A stretch of 15,579 nt of DNA from Thermoplasmata archaeon (GCA_021833045.1 JAKBGP010000027.1:1-15579); one strand, 5' to 3'; positions 1 through 6,075 are shown, counted from the first letter of the stretch. Numbers and translations: made by a program. The notes: generated from the letters alone by a model not told the origin.

Positions 1-378
1 TGTATCACGGATTAACTTCTCTGAAAAAGAAATTGCATTGAAAAATTCTGATACCTTCAGTATCTCTGACCGCTTGTTCCTCATGTGCTTCCCCTTTCCT
101 CCTGCTACAAAAAATGAAAGGTCCTTTTTTTCACTATATTCCTTAAGCGCATGAAGAGTTGTAGTCGTAGTTCCACTCGAATTCCAGTCAAAACCTGTAA
201 CGAGGCTTAGAGAATGAAACCATACAGGATCTGATAGAAGTTCAATAAATTTAACAGTTCCATATGTCTGGCATATGATTTCTGAGATATACCCTGTCAT
301 CTCTACTATTTTTTTGTATAATACTTCAGGAGGCCTTCCATAATGCAGTGGTAAATAAGACGTCCCCCTCCTTTCCAT
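1..378 (-). CDS. DUF763 family protein, N-terminal part (cut by window edge)
   Basis: This minus-strand frame is open from the ATG at 378 to the window edge, giving 126 codons with the C-terminus missing. The protein begins MERRGTSYLPLHYGRPPE, continues through a YGT..FIELLSDPVWFHSL segment and a GFDWNSSGTTTTTLHALKE block, and then FFVAGGKGKHMRNK. These are the conserved N-terminal blocks of DUF763 (R-G-x-x-x-LPLHxGxxP, LSDPxWFxxL, GFDWxSSGxTTTTLxALKE, AGGKGK). The family is widespread in archaea and some bacteria and usually has 350-450 residues. Its biochemical role is not established, and I infer none. It is divergent from the DUF2175 gene, with about 70 bases between them. The start is set by the first ATG before the conserved block and by a TATA-like box about 26 bases upstream, so the transcript is probably leaderless. 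Confidence 0.85.
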   Translation of the reverse strand, partial: MERRGTSYLPLHYGRPPEVLYKKIVEMTGYISEIICQTYGTVKFIELLSDPVWFHSLSLVTGFDWNSSGTTTTTLHALKEYSEKKDLSFFVAGGKGKHMRNKRSEILKVSEFFNAISFSEKLIRDT

Positions 379-400
379 AAGGAAAGTTATTGTTAGTTTT

Positions 401-408
401 TTAATAAC
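401..408 (-). promoter_or_regulatory. TATA-like box for the DUF763 gene
   Basis: On the minus strand the sequence TTATTAAA is centred about 26 bases before the ATG at 378. That is the archaeal TATA-to-start spacing expected for a leaderless transcript. The assignment rests on position and AT-rich sequence only. Confidence 0.4.
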
Positions 409-449
409 TTTATGGAACAAGTATTTCTATTACTTGATAATTGCTATTT

Positions 450-752
450 ATGGCACAGTTCGAATGTTGTGAATGTAAAAAGTTGCTTGTAACTGGCGAG
501 AAGTTCACCTTCACGAAGAAGGGTTCTGTTCATTTCGATTGTTTTATTTCAGCAAAAAGAAAGGAACTTGATGATTCAAAAGCAGAGGAGTTCAGGGTTC
601 TTTCTCTACTGCTCGACTCGGAGTTAACACATCTGATCAACCTTATAAATATAAAGTCAAAGGAAGGACCCGGATTGGAATTTCATAGATTAAAATATAA
701 AGATGTAGAAAAAGCCGCTGGAGATACAACAAAGAAAATTTCAGAACTGTAA
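450..752 (+). CDS. DUF2175 small zinc-binding protein
   Basis: A 100-residue protein starting MAQFECCECKK. Near the N-terminus it has a C6-x-x-C9 pair and an H28-x-x-C31 pair around the block FTFTKKGSVHFDCF. This cysteine/histidine pattern with 'xFTFTKKGxVHxxCF' is characteristic of archaeal DUF2175, a family of about 100 residues with no assigned function. The four ligands suggest one zinc site, and the rest is predicted helical and charged. The ATG at 450 is preferred over an in-frame TTG nine bases upstream, because the family begins just before the CxxC. No Shine-Dalgarno sequence is visible. The stop lies 4 bases from the stop of the convergent rps27ae gene. Confidence 0.82.
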   Translation: MAQFECCECKKLLVTGEKFTFTKKGSVHFDCFISAKRKELDDSKAEEFRVLSLLLDSELTHLINLINIKSKEGPGLEFHRLKYKDVEKAAGDTTKKISEL

Positions 753-771
753 AAAATTATTTTTTCTTTTT
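751..771. terminator. shared bidirectional T-tract terminator between DUF2175 and rps27ae
   Basis: The two convergent genes end 4 bases apart. On the plus strand, just after the DUF2175 stop, there is an almost unbroken T-tract (760-771, interrupted once by C). It is the complement of the terminal Lys codons of S27ae. On the minus strand, the S27ae stop is followed at once by six T residues (positions 756-751), which overlap the DUF2175 stop codon. Oligo-T tracts without a stem are the known intrinsic termination signal in archaea. Each gene thus appears to carry the terminator of the other within or at its own end. Confidence 0.5.
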
Positions 772-912
772 AAATTCTGTATAAGAGCATTTTCCACAGG
801 AAAACCTGTTCTCATGTTCAGCAAGGTAAACGCCTACGCCGCATCTTGGGCATGATCTTTTTCCTCTTACTATTCTATTCTGTTCAATTGTATAAATTTC
901 TCTTTTTTGCAT
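757..912 (-). CDS. rps27ae: 30S ribosomal protein S27ae
   Basis: A 51-residue protein, [12 protein letters not shown]..., with four cysteines arranged CPRCG (C21, C24) and CGKC (C39, C42). This is the zinc ribbon of archaeal/eukaryotic S27ae, a small-subunit ribosomal protein of about 50-60 residues. The block '[32 protein letters not shown]' is diagnostic in spacing (CxxC-14-CxxC). The ATG overlaps the rps24e stop as TAATG, showing translational coupling. It is the last gene of the operon rpo7-spt4-DUF359-rps24e-rps27ae, in the order S24e then S27ae common in archaea. The C-terminus is a run of four lysines encoded by an A-rich stretch that doubles as a T-tract on the other strand. Confidence 0.93.
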   Translation of the reverse strand: MQKREIYTIEQNRIVRGKRSCPRCGVGVYLAEHENRFSCGKCSYTEFKKKK

Positions 913-1211
913 TACTGCTTCTCCTCCTTCTGCTTCAATCCATTTCTGAATAATTCATAATCGGGCTCGTAGAGCATTGCATCTTCCTTCCGGGAGTAAA
1001 CTTTAACATATCCGGACAATTTGTTAAGTCCTGTAAGCTGGTAATTGTGGTCAACAATTATAAGTTCCTTGTTGGTATTTGTATTTCTTGCAACAATTTC
1101 CCTGATGCTGTCCCTGGATGGTGTTGGGCTCCCGTTATACTCTATGGTATATTTTATCTCTTTCCTCTTCAATATCTTGTTTTCAACTGTATCAACTATC
1201 TTGAAATTCAT
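912..1211 (-). CDS. rps24e: 30S ribosomal protein S24e
   Basis: A 99-residue protein beginning [25 protein letters not shown]. It contains the family features 'NxxLxRKEIxxxIxYxGxxTPSRxxIR' (residues 12-37) and a C-terminal region in which [20 protein letters not shown] resembles the archaeal S24e core. Length matches archaeal S24e (about 95-110 residues). It is a component of the 30S ribosomal subunit. Its ATG overlaps the stop of the upstream dephospho-CoA kinase gene (ATGA), and its own stop overlaps the start of rps27ae (TAATG), so it sits in the middle of a fully coupled operon. Confidence 0.93.
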   Translation of the reverse strand: MNFKIVDTVENKILKRKEIKYTIEYNGSPTPSRDSIREIVARNTNTNKELIIVDHNYQLTGLNKLSGYVKVYSRKEDAMLYEPDYELFRNGLKQKEEKQ

Positions 1212-1708
1212 TCCTTCACTTCCATCAATTCAAATATTCTGTTTACCAGATTCTTCACGTTTTCCACTATGGTTATGCATCCCATGCCTTTTCCTGGAAT
1301 ACCGTAAACGACCAGTGAATTCAATGGGGCATAAAAGATTATTGGTAAAACAGCAAGATCCTCTTCACCAATCACTCTGATAAATGTTCTATCAGTACTT
1401 TTAACAGCTGATTCAACTGCACAGATAAGATCGGATGTGATAACACCTGCTGGATTATTGATCGAAATTGAACCTGTGACATCGGTATAATTTTCCTCAC
1501 CCCTTTGAGTTTTAAGATCAAAAATCTCAATTTTGGGTCTTATTCCGTTATCCTCCAGAAATCTAGTCGTATAATCTCCTACAGAATAAAGGGTTGAATT
1601 ATCGTGTTTTCTGATAGAATCGAGGCCACACAGGGGGCCGTTGTTCTGGGTTATAAGAGATTTTGATTGCTCAGTAAGAGTATATGTTTTATCTAACCTT
1701 AAGAGCAT
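1208..1708 (-). CDS. GTP-dependent dephospho-CoA kinase (DUF359 family)
   Basis: A 166-residue protein matching the archaeal DUF359 family, whose Thermococcus member was shown to phosphorylate dephospho-CoA using GTP, the last step of coenzyme A synthesis in archaea. Recognisable blocks, in order, are YSVGDYTT (41-48), IFDLKTQR (62-69), NPAGVIT (85-91), GEEDLAVLP (114-122) and VYGIPGKGMG (134-143). These correspond to the family's VGDxVT, DxKTxR, NPxG, GEEDLAxLP and YGxPxxGxV motifs, which include the acidic residues implicated in catalysis. Length is normal. The ATG at 1708 lies inside the end of spt4 (20-base overlap). Position between spt4 and rps24e is a conserved archaeal arrangement. 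The operon context is informational, but the enzyme is metabolic. Confidence 0.92.
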   Translation of the reverse strand: MLLRLDKTYTLTEQSKSLITQNNGPLCGLDSIRKHDNSTLYSVGDYTTRFLEDNGIRPKIEIFDLKTQRGEENYTDVTGSISINNPAGVITSDLICAVESAVKSTDRTFIRVIGEEDLAVLPIIFYAPLNSLVVYGIPGKGMGCITIVENVKNLVNRIFELMEVKE

Positions 1709-1895
1709 AGATTCCTTCTCTGGGATTAACTGCTATTTTACTGATTGTTGAATGTTCGAGGTTGTCGAAAACCATAAAACCATACCAGTCGGGAGAAAGG
1801 TCTCTGTCTCCATGTTCGGGGCAAGGTTTGTCAAAGCAGATTCTTTTGCACTTCCTGCATGCCAAAATTTTTTTCTTTGCGGATGCCTTGCTCAA
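1689..1895 (-). CDS. spt4: transcription elongation factor Spt4 (RpoE'')
   Basis: A 68-residue protein, MSKASAKKKILACRKCKRIC... with CPEHGDRDLSPDWYGFMVFDNLEHSTISKIAV. This is the small zinc protein Spt4, which pairs with Spt5 to form the universal RNA polymerase processivity clamp. The first CxxC is C13/C16. In the second knuckle, where Spt4 usually has CPxCGS, this protein reads CPEHGD, so H28 appears to replace the fourth cysteine (CCCH ligands). The block LSPDWYGF...D...S.IAK/NP matches the Spt4 core. The start is a TTG whose T and G overlap the TGA stop of rpo7. A GGTGAGG sequence just upstream supports this start, and no ATG is available before the zinc motif. Confidence 0.92.
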   Translation of the reverse strand: MSKASAKKKILACRKCKRICFDKPCPEHGDRDLSPDWYGFMVFDNLEHSTISKIAVNPREGIYALKVR

Positions 1896-2674
1896 AGTTC
1901 CTCACCATAATCATGTTCTTCGCCAAGGGCTTCTTCTTCCTGGGTTTCTTCATCTACAGGTTTAGGAATGTTTTCAACAGTTTCATGAACAAATTCCACT
2001 TCGCTGCTTGATTTTGCAGAATTTCTCTTTGGTGATTTGATTTTAGAAGATTTAATATTGCCGGGTATTTCCTTTTCCAATTTTCCTGAGTCCTGTTTTA
2101 TTGGTGATCCTATCCATTCAAGTTTTCCCAAACCTGGTTGTTTCATTGTAAATCCAATTCTTCGGTCTTTAGGAGATGAAGATGAAATGCTCATCATAAC
2201 TATTCTAACTCTTACTTTATCACCAACTTTCAATTCTTTTTTCGAATCTTTCCCTGAAAGAGTTCTGTTTGCCTCATTTATTTCTATTCTATCATCCATT
2301 ATCTGCCCGATATGAAGCAACCCTTCAAATGAACCAAATCTGATAAAAGCACCTATTTTAGACACTATTGAGACGACAAACCCCTCAACAATTTCATTAA
2401 CTTTAGGAACAAATGCAAGGGCCCTGTAAGAAATTTTCTGATAAACGCCTCCATCTCCGTGTACCATTATGCCGTCTCCATTTTTTTTCACACCTAAAAT
2501 TGAGACAATGTAACACTTCTGGTTTTCGTTCTTTACAGGTTGAACTGGAATATAGTCAACCATTGTTCCCTGAAGTTCTCGTCTTGTAACTTCCTCTACA
2601 ACCAGATCATAATCCTCTCCAAGCATAGTTGGCGGAACTCTTGCTAAATATTCATCCTCAATAATTGCGTACAA
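1892..2674 (-). CDS. rpo7: DNA-directed RNA polymerase subunit Rpo7 (RpoE') with charged C-terminal extension
   Basis: A 260-residue protein, MYAIIEDEYLARVPPTMLGEDY..., starting exactly like archaeal Rpo7 (MYxLVExExxxRVPP). It is the stalk subunit that pairs with Rpo4 and binds nascent RNA. Residues 1-80 form the RNP-like tip domain. Residues about 93-178 form an S1 RNA-binding domain (VGEFVxxIVSKIGAFIRFGSFEGLLHIGQI... GDKVRVRIV). Archaeal Rpo7 normally ends near residue 180-195. Here about 70 more residues follow: a Lys/Ser-rich basic part (about 192-222), then a strongly acidic tail rich in Glu and Asp. The start is TTG; an ATG four bases upstream is out of frame. It is the first gene of the stalk/Spt4/ribosomal operon. 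The tail may be lineage-specific; its role is unknown. Confidence 0.93.
   Translation of the reverse strand: MYAIIEDEYLARVPPTMLGEDYDLVVEEVTRRELQGTMVDYIPVQPVKNENQKCYIVSILGVKKNGDGIMVHGDGGVYQKISYRALAFVPKVNEIVEGFVVSIVSKIGAFIRFGSFEGLLHIGQIMDDRIEINEANRTLSGKDSKKELKVGDKVRVRIVMMSISSSSPKDRRIGFTMKQPGLGKLEWIGSPIKQDSGKLEKEIPGNIKSSKIKSPKRNSAKSSSEVEFVHETVENIPKPVDEETQEEEALGEEHDYGEEL
1900..1906 (-). promoter_or_regulatory. ribosome binding site of spt4 (decides TTG start)
   Basis: On the minus strand GGTGAGG ends 4 bases before the TTG at 1895, inside the last codons of rpo7. The core GGTGA is complementary to the ATCACC-type 3' end of archaeal 16S rRNA. It supports the TTG start and coupling to rpo7. Confidence 0.6.
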
Positions 2675-2679
2675 ACATT

Positions 2680-2686
2680 ATCACCC
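2680..2686 (-). promoter_or_regulatory. ribosome binding site of rpo7 (decides TTG start)
   Basis: The minus strand reads GGGTGAT, a perfect match to the archaeal anti-Shine-Dalgarno core, five bases before the TTG at 2674. An ATG at 2678 lies only one base from this site, is out of frame and would give only a hexapeptide, so the TTG is the real start. Confidence 0.6.
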
Positions 2687-2727
2687 GTGAATTATTCAAA
2701 TTGGAATGATTCTGTATGTTTCATATG

Positions 2728-2735
2728 TTAATAAA
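2728..2735 (-). promoter_or_regulatory. possible TATA-like box of the rpo7 operon
   Basis: TTTATTAA on the minus strand would place a transcription start near 2705, giving a short leader of about 30 bases that contains the GGTGAT ribosome binding site. The assignment is by sequence and spacing only, in an AT-rich gap. Confidence 0.33.
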
Positions 2736-2760
2736 TTTGATGTTGATGGTTTAAATGTTT

Positions 2761-2781
2761 TGAGGAACTCCCAGTTCCCCA
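2761..2781 (-). terminator. strong hairpin right after the surface-protein stop codon
   Basis: Arms at 2761-2769 and 2773-2781 pair around a 3-base loop. In the minus-strand RNA they give nine pairs, one of them G-U; in the plus-strand RNA that pair would be an A-C mismatch. The hairpin begins one base after the TGA at 2783-2785 and is far more GC-rich than its surroundings. No T-tract follows at once on the minus strand (AAAACATTTAAACC). It could be a terminator, an RNA 3'-end stabiliser or a processing signal upstream of rpo7. Confidence 0.45.
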
Positions 2782-2782
2782 T

Positions 2783-3796
2783 TCAATTGTTTTTTGTTGT
2801 CGAATTATTTCTTGCTATATATAAAGAAGTACCTGCAGATAAACCAATCATGAGCAGAAGCAAAGAAAATGCAATAGAAATGTTAAATGTTGAAATAGAT
2901 GTGGTTCCAAATCCAAATAGGTAATTCCATCCTACCTCAGATACAGTGTTGTAAAACTGCGAAACTGGAAGCCCGGCAACAGCGTCTGAAATCATTAAAA
3001 TTCCCAGTATCAGGTTACCTGTGAACATACCAATGAAAGCCAGTTTTTTTAAGCTCTCCATGAAATATGCTAAACTTATTCCGATTATCATTAATATAAC
3101 ATAAACTAATAGGCCTAACCAATGGTAATATGCCGCGTCTTTGAGTAAAGGATCATATAGAAGTAGATAAATTGATGATCCAAGAGATAAGATAGTTGAA
3201 ATCAGATTTATGCGCCTTGAGAATTCTCCACCTATCATGGATGTAACACCAAGGGTGATGAAGAATAATGCGATTATTACGCCTCCAGTTATATAAGGAA
3301 CATAATTTGTTGAAACAGATGGAGAAGGAGTTGGAGATGGAGGAGGAGTTGGAGAAGAAGTCACGGTTTTACCTTTTATCACAGTAACGTTTAATGTTAC
3401 GGTATTTGTGGAAGGATCATCGCCGGTTGCCTTGAAACTTACAGTATAATTTCCAACTGCGCTTGATGATCCAGGGGTTATGGTTGCAACACCGTTAAAG
3501 GTTGGATCTACTCCTCCAGATGATAATGAAACAGAAAGATTTGAGGGACCGCTGCTAGCCATGTACGTCCCCCAGGTCGTTCCAGAGGTCAATTTTACAG
3601 TATATGTGATTTTATAACTCGTATTCTGTGCTACTTTTATAGAAGTAGTGTTTAATGATACAAATGATGTGCCATAAGTAGTGCTTGGTAATACATCATG
3701 AATATTTACCTGATTTGGGTTTTGTACCTGTACAGAAGCGAGTGATATTCCGAAAATTATTAATAAAGTCATTACAAAGATGATGATTTTAATCAT
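2783..3796 (-). CDS. secreted/membrane surface protein with N-glycosylation-rich ectodomain and five TM segments
   Basis: A 337-residue protein I cannot assign to a named family. Residues 1-21 form a hydrophobic signal sequence or anchor ending near SLASVQ. Residues 22-145 are a Ser/Thr/Asn-rich, beta-prone ectodomain, probably Ig-like, with a GNYTVSFKATGDDPSTNTVTLNVTV repeat typical of bacterial and archaeal surface Ig folds. It has five N-x-S/T sequons (N49, N58, N86, N116, N136), suggesting glycosylation outside the cell. Residues 146-162 are a Pro/Ser/Thr linker. About five TM segments follow (168-188, 196-214, 224-244, 251-270, 305-327). The first cytosolic loop reads GGEFSRR, a motif also found in the small membrane protein at 6076-6420. 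It lies on the same strand upstream of rpo7 but is separated from it by a hairpin. Confidence 0.75.
   Translation of the reverse strand: MIKIIIFVMTLLIIFGISLASVQVQNPNQVNIHDVLPSTTYGTSFVSLNTTSIKVAQNTSYKITYTVKLTSGTTWGTYMASSGPSNLSVSLSSGGVDPTFNGVATITPGSSSAVGNYTVSFKATGDDPSTNTVTLNVTVIKGKTVTSSPTPPPSPTPSPSVSTNYVPYITGGVIIALFFITLGVTSMIGGEFSRRINLISTILSLGSSIYLLLYDPLLKDAAYYHWLGLLVYVILMIIGISLAYFMESLKKLAFIGMFTGNLILGILMISDAVAGLPVSQFYNTVSEVGWNYLFGFGTTSISTFNISIAFSLLLLMIGLSAGTSLYIARNNSTTKNN
3321..3356 (+). repeat. two imperfect 18-base tandem copies encoding the Pro/Ser/Thr linker
   Basis: On the plus strand, units at 3321-3338 and 3339-3356 match at 16 of 18 positions and consist of GGAG/GGAGTT purine-rich repeats. 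On the coding (minus) strand they give SPTPPP and SPTPSP, the linker between ectodomain and membrane domain. Tandem slippage here would change linker length in steps of six residues. Confidence 0.6.
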
Positions 3797-3814
3797 GGAT
3801 ATATACTGTATAAT

Positions 3815-3829
3815 TAATATATATAATTT
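3815..3829 (-). promoter_or_regulatory. TATA-like box for the surface-protein gene
   Basis: The minus strand reads AAATTATATATATTAAT in the region about 20-33 bases upstream of the ATG at 3796. This is the right distance for a leaderless transcript, and no Shine-Dalgarno sequence is visible. Confidence 0.42.
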
Positions 3830-3902
3830 ACTAATATTCTATGCTATAAACAATTCATGTAAAAATATATTTAATTCTTAAATAACTTATTATATGATTT
3901 AA

Positions 3903-3921
3903 TATTAGATAAAATCTAATA
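3903..3921. promoter_or_regulatory. perfect palindrome overlapping the promoter of the 113-residue gene
   Basis: TATTAGAT and ATCTAATA form perfect 8-base inverted arms around AAA. The right arm runs into TAATAAAAAGC, which sits about 25-28 bases before the ATG at 3946, where a TATA box for a leaderless transcript is expected. A palindrome overlapping the BRE/TATA region is typical of an archaeal repressor operator. The interpretation is inferred and the background is AT-rich. Confidence 0.4.
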
Positions 3922-3945
3922 AAAAGCTTAACATATTCCTTAACA

Positions 3946-4287
3946 ATGAAACAAATTAATGGTGATTTTTCCAGCATCCTTACATATTATGCGCAAATGC
4001 TATCAATTCAGGAAAGAAGAGTCTTTGATATTCATGAATTTAAATTCGAATACATATCTCATCGATCTATAATAAATGTTGATTCTGGACAGGAATTCGA
4101 AATGACAGATTTTCCACTTATGAATGCGATAGATAGAGTATCTATGATCGAGTTCTTAATCTCAAAGGGAGAAGTTAAAAACAGAGTTCAAATATCATGG
4201 AACTGTTTTGTTATCGATTCTGATAATGACCAATTCATAAAAGAATTAATTGAAATGATTGATAGTTCTACTTTTCGTTTTTTCTGA
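3946..4287 (+). CDS. hypothetical protein, 113 residues
   Basis: I do not recognise a family. The protein (MKQINGDFSSILTYYAQMLS...) has no signal peptide, no TM segment and one cysteine. Its composition is mixed charged and aromatic. The central part (residues 30-60, FKFEYISHRSIINVDSGQEFEMTDFPL) looks beta-prone, and the C-terminal 30 residues (DNDQFIKELIEMIDSS) look helical, suggesting a small soluble alpha/beta fold. There is one good start, an ATG about 27 bases after a TATA-like sequence, preceded by a palindrome that could be an operator. Codon usage resembles the neighbours. It stands alone on its transcript, with the next gene 47 bases downstream behind its own TATA-like sequence. Confidence 0.6.
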   Translation: MKQINGDFSSILTYYAQMLSIQERRVFDIHEFKFEYISHRSIINVDSGQEFEMTDFPLMNAIDRVSMIEFLISKGEVKNRVQISWNCFVIDSDNDQFIKELIEMIDSSTFRFF

Positions 4288-4302
4288 TGATTTGAAAATA
4301 AT

Positions 4303-4314
4303 AAACTTATTTTA
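4303..4314 (+). promoter_or_regulatory. possible TATA-like box for the four-TM protein gene
   Basis: AAACTTATTTTA lies about 21-32 bases before the ATG at 4335, consistent with a leaderless start. No ribosome binding site is visible. The call rests on spacing only. Confidence 0.3.
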
Positions 4315-4334
4315 GCTGATAGCATTAGACCACT

Positions 4335-4907
4335 ATGGTTCAGGTAAAACTGAAGGGTAGAATGGATACTTTTTTTAAACTGAGAACTGTTGTCTCACTT
4401 TCCTTGATAATTACCTTTTTTCTCACAATTTTACCAAGTTTGGTCATATTTCAGAGCACATTCAATACTGTTTCCCAATCTACTGCTATAGCAAATAATA
4501 TTGCAATTTTTTATTCAAATCCCGGTATCCTTAATTTCTATGGAACCATTATGGGACTACTTATGGCAGCATACACTGTACTTATATCCATGATTCCTGT
4601 TTTTCATCCAGAAAGTCTCAAACAACCCATATTCGGACAGATAAACAGGTTGTTTGTTTTCACTATATTCATCGGACTTTTTTCAATGCTTTTCAATTTT
4701 GTTACATCCATTATCAACTCTAACCAGATTGTCTCTCATTATCTTATTTCAATCGAAGTGTTCCTCTTTCTATCACTAATACTGGGGCTCATGTTTGCAG
4801 TCTTCTCGCTGTCTGATATGTTTAATATACTCAGAGGTAGGAAGAATTCGAGAGCACAGCCAAATGAGAAAAAAGCAAGACAAGTTGAAGAATATTCCAA
4901 ACAGTGA
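4335..4907 (+). CDS. four-TM membrane protein of unknown function
   Basis: A 190-residue protein with four clear hydrophobic segments at about 19-40, 68-90, 105-127 and 135-160. A short basic N-terminus (VKLKGRMDTFFKLR) and a highly charged C-terminal tail (LRGRKNSRAQPNEKKARQVEEYSKQ) put both ends in the cytosol by the positive-inside rule. The outside loop 41-66 is Ser/Thr/Asn-rich. No enzyme motif is visible. Its stop overlaps a GTG of the downstream glycosyltransferase (GTGA), so the two are likely co-translated, and it may be an accessory membrane partner of that enzyme. The family was not recognised. Confidence 0.68.
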   Translation: MVQVKLKGRMDTFFKLRTVVSLSLIITFFLTILPSLVIFQSTFNTVSQSTAIANNIAIFYSNPGILNFYGTIMGLLMAAYTVLISMIPVFHPESLKQPIFGQINRLFVFTIFIGLFSMLFNFVTSIINSNQIVSHYLISIEVFLFLSLILGLMFAVFSLSDMFNILRGRKNSRAQPNEKKARQVEEYSKQ

Positions 4908-6004
4908 GTTTTATGATGCTTCAATTTTTTTTAATAAAAATTGTGTGGATTATAACTCTTTTCGTGATATTACTTCTTTCAATCTTGCGATTTATCTTAA
5001 TTTCTTGGTGGGAAAAAAGGGAGGAATATTTCTATTCAGAATATAATCCTGCAGTTGTGTTGATTATACCCTGTAAAGGCATAGATCTTTATATGGAAAA
5101 AAATCTGAAATCCGTTAAGAGTCAGAATTATGATAAACTTAGTATCATAGCAGTAGTGGATAGTGAGAATGATTCTGCAGTTGATATTCTCAAGAAACTT
5201 AAAATAAATTATATCATCAGTGATCAGCGCTACAAAGGAAGCGGAAAAGTTCGTGCAATAAGCACTGCAATTCAAAAATTCCCTGATAAAGAAGTATATG
5301 TAATGGCAGACTCTGATACTGTACTCCCAACTGACTGGCTTAGATATCTTGTAAATCCTTTAATGGACAAAGCGATTGGCGTAACTACAACTTATCCTAT
5401 TTATGAACCTATCGAAAATTCAAACATTTGGAGTAAAATTAAAAAGGTGTGGGGTTTCCTCGGCATAAATATGATGGAGTTTTCTCCTTCACGATTTGCC
5501 TGGGGAGGTTCCATGGCAATACGTAACGATCTTCTGGACGAGAAAAGTTTTAATTATTTCTCCTCCTCTGTTTCAGATGATGCAGCCATTACTAAAATTT
5601 GTAAAGATAAAAAATTAAGTATTTATTATTCAAAGAAAGCAACTCCTGTGATACATGTGGATGAAACTCGAGATAGTTTCATTGAATGGGCTACGAGACA
5701 GATGGCCATAAGCATTTCCCATTCAAAACATGCATTTACTTCTGGAATTATCGTGTATTTTTCTATTATCGTATACTTGATAGTACTAATTCCTCTTTCA
5801 ATGCTTGAATGGAATTATTTCCTGCTTGGCTATATTCCATTTATCTTTCCTATGATAATTAATGCAAGAAGAACCAAGAATCATAAATTAATTATTTTTT
5901 TAATATCATTCATAATGCCAGTAATTTTCCTTTATAACTTAATTTCTGGAAACAGGAAAACACACATTGAGTGGAGAGGAAACAGGTATCATCTTCAAAA
6001 GTGA
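4904..6004 (+). CDS. membrane-bound family 2 glycosyltransferase
   Basis: A 366-residue processive-type GT2 enzyme. Residues 6-34 form an N-terminal TM anchor. The catalytic domain (about 48-270) has PAVVLIIPCKG, the first acidic motif VVDSEND (84-90), the DxD motif ADSDT (135-139), a GGSMAIRNDLL acceptor-side segment (201-211), the catalytic SDDAA (224-228) and WATRQM (262-267) in place of Q/RxxRW. Two or three C-terminal TM segments follow (281-300, 304-319, 329-347), and the tail IEWRGNRYHL is typical of ceramide-glucosyltransferase/HpnI-like enzymes. It probably moves a sugar from a nucleotide donor to a lipid or lipid-linked acceptor at the cytosolic face. The start could be GTG 4904, overlapping the previous stop, or ATG 4913. 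Substrate cannot be read from sequence. Confidence 0.86.
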   Translation: MSFMMLQFFLIKIVWIITLFVILLLSILRFILISWWEKREEYFYSEYNPAVVLIIPCKGIDLYMEKNLKSVKSQNYDKLSIIAVVDSENDSAVDILKKLKINYIISDQRYKGSGKVRAISTAIQKFPDKEVYVMADSDTVLPTDWLRYLVNPLMDKAIGVTTTYPIYEPIENSNIWSKIKKVWGFLGINMMEFSPSRFAWGGSMAIRNDLLDEKSFNYFSSSVSDDAAITKICKDKKLSIYYSKKATPVIHVDETRDSFIEWATRQMAISISHSKHAFTSGIIVYFSIIVYLIVLIPLSMLEWNYFLLGYIPFIFPMIINARRTKNHKLIIFLISFIMPVIFLYNLISGNRKTHIEWRGNRYHLQK

Positions 6005-6049
6005 AGTCATATAATCCTCAATAATATCCTATTATAATTGTGATAAAGT

Positions 6050-6060
6050 TTAATATTTAA
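6050..6060 (+). promoter_or_regulatory. TATA-like element before the small membrane protein gene
   Basis: TTAATATTTAA starts 26 bases before the ATG at 6076. The same 11-mer starts 27 bases before the vWA gene's ATG (6500-6510), so the two genes have near-identical core promoters and both look leaderless. Confidence 0.45.
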
Positions 6061-6075
6061 TAAGCATACTATAAT

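Noticed and set aside
1045..1380. Plus-strand open frames opposite rps24e and the dephospho-CoA kinase gene
   Set aside because: They are shadows of well-conserved minus-strand genes, with hydrophobic composition typical of antisense translation.
2706..2924. Plus-strand frame of 72 codons opposite the end of the surface-protein gene
   Set aside because: It spans the hairpin and the 3' end of a real minus-strand gene, and it has no plausible start signal or protein motif.
4284..4318. Possible C/D box small RNA (CTGATGA near 4284, CTGA near 4315)
   Set aside because: The boxes are too close for a normal archaeal C/D RNA, there are no internal C'/D' boxes or terminal stem, and the first box overlaps the stop of a gene.
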